A stretch of DNA of 64,000 nucleotides. Origin: Thermomicrobiales bacterium (GTDB lineage Bacteria; Chloroflexota; Chloroflexia; Thermomicrobiales; UBA6265). The stretch spans positions 48,766-112,765 of the forward strand of contig JAUJOZ010000014.1 of NCBI GenBank assembly GCA_030447415.1, in the 5' to 3' direction. Of this stretch, positions 27,468 to 36,408 are shown in pieces. How positions within the stretch are numbered: the stretch's first letter is position 1; the number at the start of each line of letters is the position of its first letter. Made by a program: the position numbers and the translations under genes. Below the pieces are notes generated by a model, which did not search any database, was not told the DNA's origin, and saw nothing but the letters and a program-made list of their open reading frames with translations.

Positions 27468-28628
27468 GTGGAGTTCCCCAGCGTGCAGCGCCAGGCGTCG
27501 CCTGGTGGACCGAACCGCGGAGAAGTCGAGTTCCTCTGCTCGTCTCTCGCTCAAGCGCGGTCGATGATGCGGCGCCTGTGTAAGACTGCGAGCGCCGCGT
27601 TCGCGCCGACGATGCAGGATCGGGTCGAGGCCTTAGTACGGCGGTACGCACCGAATATTGACGCCACGCCCGTCGAAGCCATCGATGCCGCGTTCTGGTG
27701 GGTCTGCGTCACGGACGCCGGTAGGCGGGCCCTAGGCGAATTGCAAGCCAGCCAGGATGCGATGCTCGCCATCCTGGCCGAACTCGAGGCGATCCGCACT
27801 GGACAGGAGGCCCTCATGGCGTCGCTAGACGCCGGCAAGGCTCGGCAGGCGGTCACCCGTCGTCTTTACCAGGATCTCATGGCGCGCGGCGACGAACTCC
27901 CGGCCGCTCGGGATCGATTGGCTGCTGTGTATCCGCGGGCAATCCAACACGGGATCGCCGTTCTTCTGGCTCTCGGTGACGGGCCGACGACGCGGTTTGC
28001 TCCTCCGGCGCCGCTTGACGGGCCAGGGCCCGTGGGGGTGCTGGCCGATGGTCGGCTGAGACTGCGGGTGTTCTCCCCTGCCTTCGACGGGAAGCGAGTT
28101 GCGCGCTTCTTTTGGGACGAGTGGCGGCAACGCGAGGAGACGGGTGAGGCAGGTCGCGCCGTCATCGAACCAATGACGTCGGACTCCGCGCCCCCGACGG
28201 GTCTCTCTCTTGGGCACGTCCTGGCCACCGAAGCACCGTACACCGAAGCACCGTACATCGAGGTCGTGCTGCCCTTGCCACCACCGCCGGCAGAGCACAT
28301 CGCGGCCGCCTACGACGCCTTCGCCGCCATGGCCCGTAACGGCGGCACGGTCGTCTGGCCGTCCAACGCTTCGGCCAACAACCAAACGTCGAAGGTGGCG
28401 CTAAGGACCTGGGCAGTCGGGTTGCTCATCACCCCTTCCGATCTCAACCCAAAGCCGATGGAAACGGCTCAGGCCATCCCGCTGGTCGCAGAGATGGCTG
28501 GCTGGGACCCCGAACGGGTCTCCCCCGAACGGGTCTCGCAGATGAGGTTCCAGCAGGACCGCGCGCTCTTGGTGCAGCGTTTCCCGGAGGCGAAGCAGTC
28601 CCTCAAGCGCGAACGAGGCGCGGGCTAA
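27468..28628 (+). CDS. hypothetical protein, 386 residues
   Basis: GTG 27468 is chosen because AAGGAGG (27452-27458) sits 9 nt upstream. The N-terminal half contains a helical segment (AFWWVCVTDAGRRALGELQA, then DAMLAILAELEAIRTGQEAL) that may be a coiled coil. The C-terminal half is mixed and I recognise no family. Two tiny in-frame tandem duplications are visible: TEAPYTEAPY (15-bp unit near 28227-28256) and PERVSPERVS (15-bp unit near 28509-28538). A 13-bp inverted repeat follows the stop by 20 bp. The gene marks the start of an accessory-looking stretch. Confidence 0.5.
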   Translation: MEFPSVQRQASPGGPNRGEVEFLCSSLAQARSMMRRLCKTASAAFAPTMQDRVEALVRRYAPNIDATPVEAIDAAFWWVCVTDAGRRALGELQASQDAMLAILAELEAIRTGQEALMASLDAGKARQAVTRRLYQDLMARGDELPAARDRLAAVYPRAIQHGIAVLLALGDGPTTRFAPPAPLDGPGPVGVLADGRLRLRVFSPAFDGKRVARFFWDEWRQREETGEAGRAVIEPMTSDSAPPTGLSLGHVLATEAPYTEAPYIEVVLPLPPPPAEHIAAAYDAFAAMARNGGTVVWPSNASANNQTSKVALRTWAVGLLITPSDLNPKPMETAQAIPLVAEMAGWDPERVSPERVSQMRFQQDRALLVQRFPEAKQSLKRERGAG

Positions 28629-28648
28629 TGAAAGGGTAAATCCGCACC

Positions 28649-28692
28649 AGGCCTTTCAAAGGGCAAAGGCGCCGAAGGTCTTTGAAAGGCCT
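28649..28692. repeat. perfect 13-bp inverted repeat between the hypothetical and XRE genes
   Basis: AGGCCTTTCAAAG (28649-28661) and CTTTGAAAGGCCT (28680-28692) are exact complements around an 18-nt loop. It may terminate the upstream gene (stop at 28628) or act as an operator for the XRE gene starting at 28777. The following 40 bp are unusually AT-rich (TATATCGATAGTATTTGATC) and probably contain the XRE promoter. Confidence 0.6.
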
Positions 28693-28776
28693 CGACGAAG
28701 ATATCCATGTATATCGATAGTATTTGATCGCCCCTATCCTGGTGCCCATGGTGCCACGGAGAGGAGGGGCGACCCC

Positions 28777-28998
28777 ATGGAGCAGGTGAACGGCATTGAG
28801 CTCAAGGTGTTGCGAATTCGCGCGCGCTTGCCGCAGTACCGGGTAGCGCAGGCGATCGGAATCTCGCCCCAGCTCCTCTGCCACGTCGAGAACGGACGTA
28901 AGGCTGCGGCGCCTGAGCTGGCCGCCGCGATCCGCCAGGCTATCCGACAACTGGCCCCCCAGGTTGATCATGAGGCCGGCGATGATCATGCGGCCTAG
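28777..28998 (+). CDS. XRE-family HTH regulator, small
   Basis: A 73-residue protein consisting of a single Cro/C1-type HTH: ELKVLRIRARLPQYRVAQAI, then GISPQLLCHVENGRKAA. ATG 28777 follows GAGGAGG by 9 nt. It is likely a transcription regulator of the accessory region, possibly of itself through the inverted repeat upstream. The end overlaps the start of the next small gene. Confidence 0.75.
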   Translation: MEQVNGIELKVLRIRARLPQYRVAQAIGISPQLLCHVENGRKAAAPELAAAIRQAIRQLAPQVDHEAGDDHAA

Positions 28999-29233
28999 CC
29001 CCCTCCCGGGCGAGGCGACCGCCCGGGCCGGGGACTCCTTCCTCTCGCAGGCGACCGCTGCGCGCGAGGACACCGTCGTGGCCGACGATCGACGCTACCG
29101 CGCGCACGCGTCCCAGAGCGCGGCCTGGGCGGCGCTCTGGGACGCGCTCCTGGCTGAGGCTCCACCCGTGGATGAGGCGCGGCGACCAGACGGGTTCGGT
29201 GGGAGCACGTCGAGTGGCGGCGCGCCCCCGTAG
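28982..29233 (+). CDS. small hypothetical protein
   Basis: An 83-residue frame starting at ATG 28982, with GAGG 6 nt upstream. It overlaps the XRE stop by 17 nt, which suggests translational coupling. The sequence includes HASQSAAWAALWDALLAEAP and no recognised domain. Confidence 0.35.
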   Translation: MIMRPSPLPGEATARAGDSFLSQATAAREDTVVADDRRYRAHASQSAAWAALWDALLAEAPPVDEARRPDGFGGSTSSGGAPP

Positions 29234-29377
29234 CGGGTCGCTGGCGACCGTCGCTGCCGAGGAACGGGAACGGCTCCCGGCCTACGGCAGCCGGCGATCC
29301 CATGCATCCGAGGTGACGAGCACAGCGAGACCCGGGGGCGCCTGAGACACAACCCCGAGCTCGCCAAGAGGGACCGA

Positions 29378-29644
29378 GTGGACGGCTCACAGTCTAGCAG
29401 GACCGGCGCGCCCCGCCGCGCGGGCGTCGTCACCCGGCGCGTCGCCTTGCGACAGTACGGCGCCGCCCTCGACCGGCTGAACGCGGGCGAGGCGCGGGTC
29501 CCGGTCCGCTCGCGTCGCTGCCTTGAAGCGATCGTCGCGCGCCTCTACGCCGAGCTTGAAGCCGAGGAGGGCGGCGTCGTTCGCGCCTGGCATCCCGACC
29601 AGCTCGCTCCCGTCTGGCGGCGGGCGTGCGCCGGCGAGCCCTGA
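29378..29644 (+). CDS. small hypothetical protein
   Basis: An 88-residue Arg-rich protein from GTG 29378. The central helix reads RQYGAALDRLNAGEARVPV and the C-terminus is acidic, then basic (ELEAEEGGVVRAWHPDQLAP). It ends 10 bp before the primase-like gene and probably belongs to that operon. No family recognised. Confidence 0.4.
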   Translation: MDGSQSSRTGAPRRAGVVTRRVALRQYGAALDRLNAGEARVPVRSRRCLEAIVARLYAELEAEEGGVVRAWHPDQLAPVWRRACAGEP

Positions 29645-29654
29645 GCGGGGTGGC

Positions 29655-31546
29655 ATGATGCCCGAGCGCCCCTTCCGGCGCGTCTCCCCGCGCGAGCCCT
29701 GCCCAATCTGCGGCAAGCCCGACTGGTGCCGCAGCTTCCCGGACGGTGGCGTCGAGTGCGGGCGGGTTGAGAGCCCGGTCGCATGCCGCAGCGGCGGGTG
29801 GATGCACTACCCGAACGGTCGCGCCGGGGATTGGCCCCACCGCGACTTCCCGCCCACTCCGTCCGCCGCACCGCACCCGATCCCCACCAACGCCGACCCC
29901 ACCCTCCTCGATCGCGCCTTTCGGGCCTTTCTTGCCGCGTGCCCGCTCTCGCCGACCCACCGGGTGCAGCTGCACGAGCGCGGGCTCAGCAAGGAGCAGA
30001 TCGCGCGGCACGGTTATGCGTCCCTGCCCGCTGGCGAGCGGGATGAGATCGCCGCGGCGGTGCTTGCCGACATCGGCACCGACGCGCTGGGCGCCGTTCC
30101 CGGCCTGCACCGCGGGCCGAGTGGACAACCGACGGTCGCCGGCCTGCCGGGACTGCTCGTGCCGGTGCGAGACGTCGCCGACCGCATCGTCGGGATCCGC
30201 ATCCGCGCCGACGACCCCGCGGAGCAGGTCAAGGGGGAAGTACCACTGGCTCTCCTCGCCCGACCACTCGGACGGTGCCGGGAGCGGCGCCCCCTGCACC
30301 TGGCGCGGCCCGCTGCCCCGACGTCGCCACAGCGGGTGCTGATCACCGAAGGCGAGATCAAGGCCAACATCGTCGCCGATCGCCTGCGGCTGCTGGTGAT
30401 CAGCGTGCCGGGGTCACCGTCACGGCGGGCGTCGTCCCGCTGCTGCGTAAACTGGGCGCGACCGAGGCCGTGATCGCCTACGACCGGGATGCGGCCACCA
30501 AGCCGGCCGTCGCGGCGGCCGCGGCGCGACTCGAAGCGGAGTTGTCGCGGGCCGAGTTGCGGGTGCTGCGGGCCTCCTGGCCGGATCCACACAAGGGCCT
30601 CGATGACGCCCTCACGGCCGGCGTGCTGCCCGTGGTCGAGCCGATCGGCGCGGTCGGGTGCGACGAGGTTCTGGCCGCGAACGCCGCCAAGGACGGGCGG
30701 ATCGCCGAGCTCGAGGCGGAAATCGCGGCCACGCGGCACACGCTCGCCATCGTGATTCAGACGGCGACCAACAGCCGCAACCTCGGCGACTCCGGCGGGG
30801 CCGTCGCCGTCCTCGTCGCCGCCGATGTCCACCGCCAGGCGATCACCACCCCGACGCCGGACGGCTTCTACAACGTCAACCCGAAGCGCGTCGCCGACGC
30901 CTGGAAGGACCACGACGGTGGCCAGGACCGTCCCGCCATCATCGGGGAGAGCACCATTCGCCGCTACGTCAAGCGCTTCGCCGAGGCCAGCCTCTTCGAC
31001 GTCGCCTATCGCGAGGACGCCATCGTGAAGACGGTGGTCGACACGCGCACCGGAGAGCTGATCGACAAGCAGCTCCCCATCCGAGTGCCGTGGGTCCGCT
31101 ACGCCGGCAGCCTGGCCGACCAGCTCGCGCCCCTCGCCGCGCACCACGCCGAGGCCCGCCCCAACCGCGGTGGCGCCCGCCCGCGCACCAAGACGACGGT
31201 TCTACCGGCCGCGTGCCCCGAGTGCGGCCACGCGATCGCGGTGTCCTGCCCGGCGTGCGGCGCCGTGCCCAGGCCGGTGGAGGTGGAGCTGGCCGACGCC
31301 GAGGCCGCAAGGCTCGACCGCACCGTCCCGATCGACGTCGTCGGGGTCGCGCGGTCGGGCGGTCAACTTGACCGCTCTCGTAACGGAACCGGGGAGGAGC
31401 ACAAGAGCCCCGTCGCCACCATCGCCCCTGATCAGTGGTCGCGCGGTCAAGTTGAGCGCGCGACCACGTCGGTCCGCTGGGGCAACGTCGCGCTGCCCCG
31501 CGGCCGCGACAACGGGCGAGGCCCGCCGGCGCGCGGGTCCTCGTAG
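29655..31546 (+). pseudogene. Toprim/DUF3854-type primase-like replication protein with three frameshifts
   Basis: The start at ATG 29655 (or 29658) follows a G-rich RBS. The N-terminus has a primase-style zinc motif (CPICGKPDWCRSFPDGGVEC). A helical region follows, then the Toprim core VLITEGEIKANIVADRLRLL and VIAYDRDAATKPAVAAAA, typical of phage and plasmid DUF3854 proteins. The C-terminal part has a winged-helix-like stretch (ESTIRRYVKRFAEASLFDVA) and a zinc ribbon (CPECGHAIAVSCPACG). The natural frame is broken three times: an extra G in the run 30233-30237, a missing C in 30290-30294 and a missing G in 30410-30413. Correcting these gives a continuous protein of about 630 residues. It probably initiates replication of the integrated element. 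Confidence 0.65.
31359..31467. repeat. two related palindromes sharing a GGTCAA-TTGA core
   Basis: GCGGTCAACTTGACCGC (31359-31375) is a 17-bp palindrome. The second, 31435-31467, is a 33-bp near-perfect palindrome with arms GTGGTCGCGCG and CGCGCGACCAC around TCAAgTTGA. Both lie in the 3' part of the primase-like gene, 60 bp apart. They could be protein-binding or replication sites. Confidence 0.6.
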
Positions 31547-31601
31547 CCGGCCGCGCGACCGCGAACCAAGGAAGGATCGACGAGGAGGAGGGGCCGACGT
31601 G

Positions 31602-33413
31602 ATGGGGCTGGGCCGCTCATGCGAACCGGGATTCGACTTCCTCCTCGCGCTCTACGACGCCGCCGCCACGGCGATGGGGGGCAAGCCCCACGCGCCCGTC
31701 GTTGAGCAGGCGCTCCTGAACGCTCGCGCCCGGCTGTCGGACCGCCTCGCCGCCTGGGGGGTGCCGGGCATCGGCGAGGTGACGGCCCGCGACGCGACGG
31801 CGCACCGGGACGACCTGGTCGCCCACATGGTCCTCGACCAGGACCCGGTCCTGGCGACGCGGATGCGCGCGGCCGATCCTGAGGTCGCCAGCGCCGCGGC
31901 GGCTGAGTACAGCGCCATCCTCGCGGACAGCGATGATCCCCGGCACGTCCGGGCGGTGCGCGCTGTGGCCGCCCAGGGGGCCTTCACGGGCCTCTGGAAC
32001 GCCGCCGTGCCGGTGCCGATGAAGACGCGGCTCGACTCCCGCGACGCGCTCGCCGCCGCCGTCCGGGAGGGCGCCACGACCACGGCGCCGGCGACCGCGG
32101 ACGCGATGCCGCAGGCCTCGCCCCAGCTCCAGGGGGAGCTCGCCGCCGACCCCGCCCAGGCCGCCCGGTACGGCAACGCCATCGGTCCGGACGGCACGCT
32201 CCGTCCGCGGCTCGGCGATCCGTTCGCCGACGGCCGGATTACCGCGGAGGAGCAGCAGTGGCTCCGCGCCTACCATGCCATCACCGGGCGCCACTACCGG
32301 GAAGGCGACCTGGCGACGATGCAGGACCGGCAGCGCCTCACCAAGGAGCTGGCCACGGCCGGCAGCGCCGAGCACCGGACGCTGCTGCAGCAGGCGTTCG
32401 ACTACCACCACCTGGGCACGGAGTCCCAGCGCCGCCTGCTCGACGAATGGGAGGCGATCGCCTTCGACGACCCCGGCCACCCCGTGACGGTGGCTGGCCG
32501 CCGGGTGACGCCGACGGAGCTGGCAGGGATGGACGCCGAGCATCGCCGCGCGCTCGCCGACGCCTGGCTCCAGGCGGGCGGCCGTGCCGGCCATGTGCAG
32601 GAGCTGCGCGACCTGCGCGCGGCCTACGAGGCGTCGCACGCCGAGTACGCACAGGTCCGTGCGTGGGCGCGCGCCAAGCGCGCCGAGTGGGGGGACGGCC
32701 TCGCCCTCTACCGACAGCAGCTCAGCCGCGAGAACCCCAACGCCCGGCGCTACTTCGAGCAGCAGAGCGCCCTGATCCGCCAACACCTCGGCGCCGGCGC
32801 CACGCCCTCGGCCCTCACCGCGGCGCTGGATGACGTGACCCTCACCATGGCGGCCTTCGAGGCGGTCCATGGCATCCGCCGCTCGCTCTACGACCCGACG
32901 CCGCTGCCGACGAGCGACCCGGCGCGGGCGGTGGCCGACCCAACCGGCCCGAACGCCGGCGGACCGGGACCAGCCTGGGGGTCGGGCCAGAGCCACGGGG
33001 CGCGCGTGACCGAGGCGATCGCGGCGACCGAGGCGGCGCTGGGCGCGGTGAACGCCCACCTCTCGCAGACCTACGGCGCCCCGGTCGACTACACGACGCT
33101 GCCGCCGCCGGTCCGCCACGCCGTCGACGTCCAGCTTCCCCCGGACGCGCTGCCGTCCGACGCCTGGATCTACTTCGACTACCGGGAGTTTGCCGATCAC
33201 CAGACCCGGGTCGGCGGCGACCCGTCCCTCGCGGCCCACGTTGCGGCCACCGACCACGGCCGGGAGTGGCGGACCCGAACCTACTCGTCGATGCCCGGTG
33301 GGTGGGGGTTGGTCACTGGGACGATGCCCGGGTCGCCCCCATCGGGCGCGTTCCCCGAGGGAGACGCGGGGCCGCCGTTCAGGCCGGCCGACCCAACGGG
33401 CTTCCCGCGCTAG
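31602..33413 (+). CDS. 603-residue orphan protein next to the primase-like gene
   Basis: ATG 31602 has a GGAGGAGG RBS about 11 nt upstream. The protein is Ala/Arg-rich and mostly helical, without signal peptide or TM helix. Segments include FDFLLALYDAAATAMGGKPH, a central helical run (LRAYHAITGRHYREGDLATM), ELRDLRAAYEASHAEYAQVR and a mixed C-terminal domain (DAWIYFDYREFADHQTRVGG). I recognise no catalytic motif or family. It begins 56 bp after the primase-like gene and likely shares its transcript, so a role in replication, packaging or transfer of the element is reasonable but unproven. Confidence 0.55.
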   Translation: MGLGRSCEPGFDFLLALYDAAATAMGGKPHAPVVEQALLNARARLSDRLAAWGVPGIGEVTARDATAHRDDLVAHMVLDQDPVLATRMRAADPEVASAAAAEYSAILADSDDPRHVRAVRAVAAQGAFTGLWNAAVPVPMKTRLDSRDALAAAVREGATTTAPATADAMPQASPQLQGELAADPAQAARYGNAIGPDGTLRPRLGDPFADGRITAEEQQWLRAYHAITGRHYREGDLATMQDRQRLTKELATAGSAEHRTLLQQAFDYHHLGTESQRRLLDEWEAIAFDDPGHPVTVAGRRVTPTELAGMDAEHRRALADAWLQAGGRAGHVQELRDLRAAYEASHAEYAQVRAWARAKRAEWGDGLALYRQQLSRENPNARRYFEQQSALIRQHLGAGATPSALTAALDDVTLTMAAFEAVHGIRRSLYDPTPLPTSDPARAVADPTGPNAGGPGPAWGSGQSHGARVTEAIAATEAALGAVNAHLSQTYGAPVDYTTLPPPVRHAVDVQLPPDALPSDAWIYFDYREFADHQTRVGGDPSLAAHVAATDHGREWRTRTYSSMPGGWGLVTGTMPGSPPSGAFPEGDAGPPFRPADPTGFPR

Positions 33414-33741
33414 GGCACCGCCAGCCGTGCCGCGTCTCCCCAGCGTCCCGCGCTGGCTTGGGAGCCTGCCCGCAAACCGGCGATGTGGGGCAGCGCGGGG
33501 GAACCTCGCGAAGGGCCGAAATCGGCGCAGCGGAGCGGGATTCGCCCGACCTGGGGCGGGAATGGGGACGGTGGGACGGTGGGACAGTCCGACCCATCCG
33601 GACGGCCCGTGGCGTGAGGTCGCTCGTCGGCGCTCGATGGGTCCCCGCCCCTCTCCCTGCTGACTGACCCCCTGCTAAAGTCCTCCGGCCTCCCTGGCGA
33701 GAGGGTATGGGGGGGGTAGTGGGAGGGGGACGGCCGGGCGC
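33414..33741. other. 328-bp gap, nothing recognised
   Basis: The sequence is GC-rich with short overlapping frames and no RBS. It ends at the left end of the IS5-type remnant. Confidence 0.4.
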
Positions 33742-34050
33742 CTAGGGCGTGTCTGGTGAATCGGCCGTGCTGCTGCTAGCCTCCCCGTTGTCGGCCGAGT
33801 CCGGGCGGGGAGGCGATGGTCGGGCGCGGGGAACTGACGGACGCGGCGGGCGCGGCGGCCGGGCCGCAAGCCGCCTTCGACGCGGCGACCTACCGCCGGC
33901 GCAACGTGGTCGAGCGCTGCGTCAACCGCCTGAAGCAGTGGCGCGGGGTCGCGACCCGCTACGAGAAGCGGGCGGCCAATTACCGGGCAATGGTCGTCAT
34001 CGCCGCAACGATGATCTGGCTCGGCGCGTGATTCACCAGACCCGCTCTAG
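33742..34050 (+). mobile_element. IS5-family remnant with both terminal inverted repeats
   Basis: The left end (33743-33762) reads TAGGGCGTGTCTGGTGAATC and the right end (34030-34049) is the complement of TAGAGCGGGTCTGGTGAATC, a 20-bp pair with three mismatches. The 309-bp unit keeps only the extreme left and the 3' end of the transposase, so it is an internally deleted, MITE-like copy. It could still move if a full transposase exists elsewhere in the genome. Confidence 0.75.
33816..34031 (+). pseudogene. IS5-family transposase, C-terminal fragment
   Basis: A 71-residue frame whose last 50 residues match the end of IS5-type DDE transposases: TYRRRNVVERCVNRLKQWRG, then VATRYEKRAANYRAMVVIAA. 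This region contains the conserved Glu of the DDE triad (NVVERCVNRLK) and the following helix. The first two catalytic aspartates are absent, so it is not functional. It lies inside the inverted-repeat-bounded remnant. Confidence 0.8.
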
Positions 34051-34067
34051 CATGGGAGCATGGGCCG

Positions 34068-34772
34068 ATGAGCTGGGACGAGGCGTTCGCGAACCGCTAC
34101 GAGGAATGGTCGGCTCACATGACGGCCGACGTCGCCTTCTACGTCGAGCTCGCGCGCCAGGCGGACGGGCCGCTGGTCGAGCTTGCGATCGGGAACGGGC
34201 GGGTCGCGATCCCGGTCGCGCAGGCGACTGGCCACCGAGTGATCGGCATTGACTCTTCGCCGGCGATGCTCGCGCAAGCCCGTGCCCGTGCGGCCGAGGC
34301 GGGCGTGGAGCTCGACCTGCACGAGGGCGACATGCGCGACCTCGCCCTCGACGAGCCAGCGGCGCTGATCTACTGCCCGTTCCGCGCGCTCCTGCACCTT
34401 CCGACCTGGGCGGACCGCCGCCGCACCTTCGAGCGCGTCGCCGCCTCGCTCGGGCCGGACGGGCGGTTCGCCTGGAATGCCTTGGCCTTCGACCACCACC
34501 TCGCCGCGCGCCTCGACGGCGAGCACCAGGAGGAGCCTACACCGCACACGATCCGGTACTCAGTGGGCGACAACCGGATCGACATCATCCGCGACGACGG
34601 CGCGACGAGCTCCCGCTGGTGGGCAACGAAGAACGAGTGGCTCGGGCTCCTCGACGTCGCCGGTCTCGAGCCGGAGGCGCTCTACGGCGGCTTCGCCGGC
34701 GAGCCGTTTGCCGACGACAGCCCAGAATACGTGTTCGTCGTCCGCCGTCGGCTCTCGAGTGACGTTCCCTAA
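34068..34772 (+). CDS. class I SAM-dependent methyltransferase
   Basis: A 234-residue enzyme. Motif I is LVELAIGNGRVAIPVAQ, motif II RVIGIDSSPAMLAQARAR, then LDLHEGDMRDLAL and YCPFRALLHLP. The C-terminal half carries beta strands with RWWATKNEWLGLLDVAGLEP. ATG 34068 lies 18 bp beyond the right end of the IS remnant and the gene is followed by another copy of the same IS end at 34885. Acceptor unknown; small molecules are typical of this group. Confidence 0.75.
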   Translation: MSWDEAFANRYEEWSAHMTADVAFYVELARQADGPLVELAIGNGRVAIPVAQATGHRVIGIDSSPAMLAQARARAAEAGVELDLHEGDMRDLALDEPAALIYCPFRALLHLPTWADRRRTFERVAASLGPDGRFAWNALAFDHHLAARLDGEHQEEPTPHTIRYSVGDNRIDIIRDDGATSSRWWATKNEWLGLLDVAGLEPEALYGGFAGEPFADDSPEYVFVVRRRLSSDVP

Positions 34773-35186
34773 CACCGGCCACACCGCCGTCTTCCCGACG
34801 GACAGCTTCGCGTCAGAGGAGTGCGAGGACGAGCCCCGCGGCCGCCGCGTGCGGAGCTGGCATGCCCGACCCCGCTCCGCGAGCATTCACCAGACACGCC
34901 CTAGACCGAAGAACACGCGCCGGCCGCTGGGTCCGTAACTCGCACGAGTGGCGGCAGGGTTGGAACCATGACGATGCGGTTCGGGATGTCCTAGGTGTAG
35001 GGGCGGAGAATCGGGCGGGGGTAGAGGAGCTCCTGGAGCGAGGACTGGGCACTTGAAGGGGAGATAGCCCCGAAACTTCACCCCACCGAATGGTCGAGCA
35101 GCTATCCGTCGATGCCGAAGAATCGAATTACCGGAACCTGAAGCGCACCGCCCACGACTGCGAGCAAGGCGAGGAGGTGAGCGGCG
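34773..35186. other. 414-bp gap carrying a third IS-end copy
   Basis: The only recognisable feature is ATTCACCAGACACGCCCTAG (34885-34904), the complement of the left IS end, with the same first 20 bases. No gene with an RBS is visible. The last 30 bp supply the RBS of the beta-propeller gene. Confidence 0.5.
34885..34904. repeat. solo copy of the IS5-type terminal repeat
   Basis: ATTCACCAGACACGCCCTAG is exactly complementary to positions 33742-33761. Together with the remnant at 33742-34050 it flanks the methyltransferase gene in inverted orientation. Confidence 0.75.
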
Positions 35187-36174
35187 ATGCCCCAGTGCCT
35201 GCTGTACGTTGGGACGGCCGACGGCCTGCTCGTTCACGCGTACGACCCGTCGCGGGGGCTGGAGCTCGTCGGTCGCGGGCTGGCCGGCAACGCCGTGCGG
35301 GCGATCAGCGTCCACCCGCACGACCCGCGCGTCGCCTACGTGGGGTGCGGGTTGCGCGGGTGGGGGCTGCACCGCAGCGGCGACGCCGGCGGGAGCTTCG
35401 AGCCCGTGGCCTTCGCCGACCGCTGGGTCTGGGACGTGGTCTTCCAGCCCGGCGATCCCCGGACGCTGTGGGTCGGCACGGAGCCGCCGATGCTGTACGC
35501 CACGCGCGACGGCGGCCAAACGTTCGAGGCCCAGCGCGGCCTCGACCGGCTGCCCAGCCGCCCCCGGTGGCACTTCTTCTACCCGCCCTTCGAGGCTGGC
35601 CACCTCCACGGCATCGCCATCGATCCGGCGCGCCCGGAGCGGCTCTTCGTGGCCGTCGAGGTCGGCGCGCTCGTCTACACCCCCGACGGTGGCCGGACCT
35701 GGCGCGAGGCGCTCGCCGGCCATGACCTGCACCGGCTCGCCATCGACCCCACCCAGCCTGACCGGGTCCGCGGGGGCATTGGAAGGGCTGTTTGTCAGCC
35801 CGGACGGGGGCGAGCGGTGGGAGGTCGTGCCGGCGCTGCGGGATAGGTACGTCCACAGCGTCCTGTTCGACGCGCGGCGGCCAGGGCGGGCGTACCTGTA
35901 CGTGTTCGAGGACGGCGCGCCGCTGTACCGGAGCGACGACGGGGGCCAGACGTGGCAGCAGGTGGGCTTGGGGCTGCCCGCCGCGAAGTCGGCTGACCCG
36001 CTGAGCCTGCACCCCGACGACCCGCTGACGGTCTTCTACGCCGCCGACGAAGGCACGGGCGGCAGCCGGCTCTTTGCCAGTGCAGATGCGGGCGAGACCT
36101 GGCGCCCTATCTCGGGCGCGCTGCCCAAGATCTGGCGGGTCCGCGCGGCCGGGGCGGCCAGCACCGGCGAGTAG
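35187..36174 (+). pseudogene. BNR/VPS10-like beta-propeller protein, frameshifted
   Basis: ATG 35187 follows GGAGG by 9 nt. The protein has repeated sialidase-type Asp-box elements: SGDAGGSFEP, TRDGGQTFEAQRG, TPDGGRTWREAL, SPDGGERWEVVP, SDDGGQTWQQVG and SADAGETWRPIS, each at the end of a propeller blade. The frame changes after DPTQPDRV, near 35767-35776, where one base is missing; the second frame resumes with GALEGLFVSPDGGERW and ends at TAG 36172-36174. The corrected length is about 329 residues. There is no signal peptide, so it may be cytosolic. Such proteins are often glycosidase-like or assembly factors; function unknown. Confidence 0.65.
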
Positions 36175-36199
36175 GCGCGGCCTGCGGAGGACTGGCCAA

Positions 36200-36385
36200 G
36201 TGCCGATCCAGTGCGGCATCTTCAGCCGGCTGCTCTGCGTCGGCGATGCCGGGGAACTGCTGACGAGCCATATCACGGCGGTCGGGGACACCGTGGCTCC
36301 TGGTGGAACGACGACGTTCCAGATCAGCCTCTTCGAGGCGGTGTGCTCGTCCTTCCTCGTGGCGTCGGATGGCTGCTCGGAGTAG
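36200..36385 (+). CDS. small Cys-containing hypothetical protein
   Basis: A 61-residue frame from GTG 36200, with GGAGG about 10 nt upstream. The sequence (MPIQCGIFSRLLCVGDAG, then TTTFQISLFEAVCSSFLVA) has four cysteines and beta-strand character. No family recognised. It ends 24 bp before the convergent membrane-protein gene. Confidence 0.4.
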   Translation: MPIQCGIFSRLLCVGDAGELLTSHITAVGDTVAPGGTTTFQISLFEAVCSSFLVASDGCSE

Positions 36386-36408
36386 GGGATGGAACACCGC
36401 CTGCTGCC

